Source: Spodoptera frugiperda | Lineage: Eukaryota > Arthropoda > Insecta > Lepidoptera > Noctuidae | DNA: 64,000 bases | Assembly: GCF_023101765.2 (NCBI RefSeq) | Contig: NC_064232.1 | Span: 7,123,933 to 7,187,932 of the forward strand | Reading direction: 5' to 3' | Part shown: positions 61,860 to 64,000 of the stretch, one piece after another | How the letters are laid out: each line of letters starts with the position of its first letter | Position numbering within the stretch: the first letter of the stretch is position 1 | Notes under the pieces: generated by a model | Told to the model about the DNA's origin: nothing | Databases searched by the model: none | Seen by the model: the letters and a program-made list of their open reading frames with translations, nothing else | Position numbers and translations under genes: made by a program

Positions 61860-64000
61860 AATCTAACATTGGTTAAAGGAGGACCAACTAACATCTTTAA
61901 ATATAGAAAACTACAATGTAATTAGTAATTTCAGTAGAAAACAAATATTACATGGTGGGTCCCTAATATTAGTTAAAAATAGTATTAAATCTAAAGAAAG
62001 GAAAGACATTGTAGCACTGTCAGTTGAACACACCATTGAGTTGTCCTGTGTTGAGCTGGATAGACATGTTGTAGTTTGTGTTTATAGACCACCTAATTAT
62101 CAGAATCTTCCTTTATTTGATTCTGTCATGGAGGATGTTTTAAGAAAGGTTTCTACTAGTCACAAGTCAATAATTGTTTGTGGCGATTTCAATATTAATT
62201 TATTAGAAAATAGTACAAGCAGTATGGAATTGTTAAATTTGTTTGGATCATTTAATTTAAAAAATGTTTTTTAGAACCAACTAGAATAACATCCTCGACT
62301 GCCACCTGCATTGATAATGTGTTTTGTAATTGTGATTACAAAGAAAAACATATTATAAATAGCTTGCCATCCGACCACTGTGGACTGATGGTTGCGTATA
62401 GCTCTTATTTACCTTTGCTAAAAACTCAAATAAGATTTAGACAAACTACACTTAGAAATTTGGAGAAATTAAACAATTCTTTAGCTAGTAAATTAAGTAT
62501 AAAAACATTTGATATTAGTAATGTGAATAAGTTGTACAACGATTTCTTTGAATTATTAAACAAGGAATTTAACAATATTTTGCCACTCAAAAATAAAGAT
62601 ATTCATACCAAATTTGTATTTAGCGATTGGGCTACTGTAGGTATTCGAAAGAGTAGAAATAAACTTTTTGATCTTTATGGCATGAAACCATATAATAACG
62701 ACCCCCATTTTCAACAATATGTAACATCGTACTCAAAGACTTTTAGATTAGTGTGCAAAGCCGCAAAACGTCTTTATATCAGCAATAAAATAAAATCAGC
62801 TGATGACAAAATAAAGACAACTTGGAAAATTATACAAAACGAGACTGGTAGGAAAAAAATACATAATTCAGAAATTAAATTAAGATCTGAAATTGGACAA
62901 ATTTCTTCAAAATGTGATGTAGCACAGGAGTTTGAAAATTTTTTTACTAATATTCCTATTAAAATAACTAGAGATTTAAATTCTTCAGCTACACTCTCAG
63001 CTAGTTTGCTTAAAAAAATGTAAAATCATGTCAACATGACTTTATTTTTCAATATACGAATCCTCTAGAGATCGTAAAGGTCTTTAAAGAAATTAAAATA
63101 AAATCAACTGAAGATCTTTGGGGACTATCAGTGAAAGTCTGCAAAACAATTATTCAAACTATAGCGCCCTGTCTGGCTATGATTTTAAATAAAAGTATAG
63201 ATGACGGTGTCTTCCCTGATCTTATGAAATATAGAAAAGTTATCCCACTATTTAAAAGCGGCGAAACCACAGAACCTAATAATTATAGGCCTGTATCTAT
63301 TTTGCCGGTCCTTAGCAAAGTGTTTGAAAAGTTGATACTGTCTCAGATGCTTCATCATTTTAATAAAAACTCCATCTTCCACCATCAGCAGTATGGTTTC
63401 ACTAAAGGTCGTTGTACAACTGACGCCGGTGTTACTTTAATGAAAGAAATATTTGGTGCCTGGGAGGAAGCACAGGATGCCATAGGTGTTTTTTGTGACC
63501 TCTCAAAAGCATTTGATTGCGTTGACCACGAGACACTTTTGCTGAAATTAAATCATTACGGGATTAGAAACACTGCGCTCCGTCTATTGAAATCATATCT
63601 AGGAGATAGGCAGCTAAAAGTTCATATTAACGGTGTTAATTCACAAGGGTCTGAGATAAAAATGGGCGTTCCTCAAGGTTCAATATTGGGTCCTTTCCTC
63701 TTTTTAGTGTACATAAACGATTTGCCACTCATATTCGAAAATGAACCAAAAATGGTTCTGTTTGCAGATGATACATCACTGATTTTTAAAATAGGTCGAC
63801 GTACGAATAATTTTGACGACGTGAACAGCTCCATTCTTCGAGTCTATGAGTGGTTTACTATTAATAACTTGGCGCTTAATGAGAAAAAAACCAAATGTAT
63901 TAAATTTTGCTTGCCAAACGTACAAAATAACGAATGTTATGTTGCTTTGAACGGACAAAAGTTAGAATTTGTTAAGGAGACTGTATTTTTGGGTATCACA
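61860..64000 (+). pseudogene. jockey/CR1-type LINE ORF2 (endonuclease and reverse transcriptase), truncated by window
   Basis: Order of motifs: WLKEDQL near 61872, VVVCVYRPPN and IIVCGDFNINLL (apurinic-type endonuclease), SLPSDHCGLMVAYS (62360-62400). The RT domain follows: VIPLFKSGETTEPNNYRPVS, QQYGFTKGRCTTDA, CDLSKAFDCVDHETLL, MGVPQGSILGPFLFLVYIND and VLFADDTSLIF, with catalytic FADD intact. Two one-base deletions in homopolymers break the frame, in the T-run at about 62268 and the A-run at about 63012. Apart from these, the frame is open from about 61862 to the window end. The N-terminus of the endonuclease is missing or degraded. It lies in the presumed next intron of the acetyltransferase gene. 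Confidence 0.85.

Overview
The window looks like nuclear DNA of a moth, probably a noctuoid; the genus cannot be told from the sequence. It is AT-rich and gene-poor. It is packed with short interspersed repeats of the kind found in lepidopteran genomes, has insect-type split genes, and carries many decayed LINE and DNA-transposon pieces. I see no bacterial, viral or organellar block, no CRISPR array and no rRNA.

Genes. (1) An apparently intact, intronless acid-lipase-type gene on the minus strand (3843-5246), with a TATA box upstream. (2) The 5' part of a split GNAT acetyltransferase gene, arylalkylamine N-acetyltransferase-like, on the plus strand. Its four coding exons are 53914-54002, 54528-54625, 57776-57951 and 60092-60258. 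All junctions keep the reading frame, and the last exon(s) lie beyond the right edge. (3) Weaker gene signals: a TATA/initiator/mini-exon on the minus strand near 40967-41033 beside an opposed TATA box, a terminal-exon-like block at 50767-50842, and a mini-exon on the minus strand at 51451-51493.

Repeats (working names, strand given by the apparent 3' tail or tRNA-like head). SINE-A is about 300 bp, starts near GTGTGGGAGAGCCATGC and ends ATACCATAAAAA. SINE-B and SINE-C have tRNA-like heads with a GGTTCGATTCC B box. SINE-D is about 200 bp, contains GATCCGGAGCTGCGG and ends in poly-A. repE ends in AATAAAT plus GACTTT repeats. repF, repI, repJ and repP are other families. MITE-G is a foldback element. 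LINE-N is the 3' end of a LINE.

Satellites. A 105-bp satellite, each monomer holding a near-perfect 36-bp palindrome, forms four arrays (8269-8764, 10859-11627, 25057-25681 with its remnant at 28172-28188, 37253-38126). A different satellite of about 104 bp, also hairpin-forming, lies at 1978-2668, with one inverted unit at the window start.

Transposons with readable ends: a 2490-bp hAT-ended composite filled with two LINE fragments inside satellite array 3 (25682-28171); a mariner-type element (46609-48635) inserted into an older repP copy; a pogo-like element (55105-57048) inside an intron of the acetyltransferase gene, with a broken HTH domain and repeated ATCGACA motifs; a TTAA-flanked MITE (61033-61220); and a hAT-like MITE (61483-61814) whose left end is folded into a perfect 34-bp hairpin. 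A LINE with a largely readable endonuclease/reverse transcriptase runs off the right end (61860-64000).

Nothing here is a convincing new multi-gene system. The most unusual structures are the palindromic satellite and its hAT interruption, the pogo-like element with its iterons, the acetyltransferase intron bordered at both ends by SINE-B copies, and the hairpin across the hAT end.
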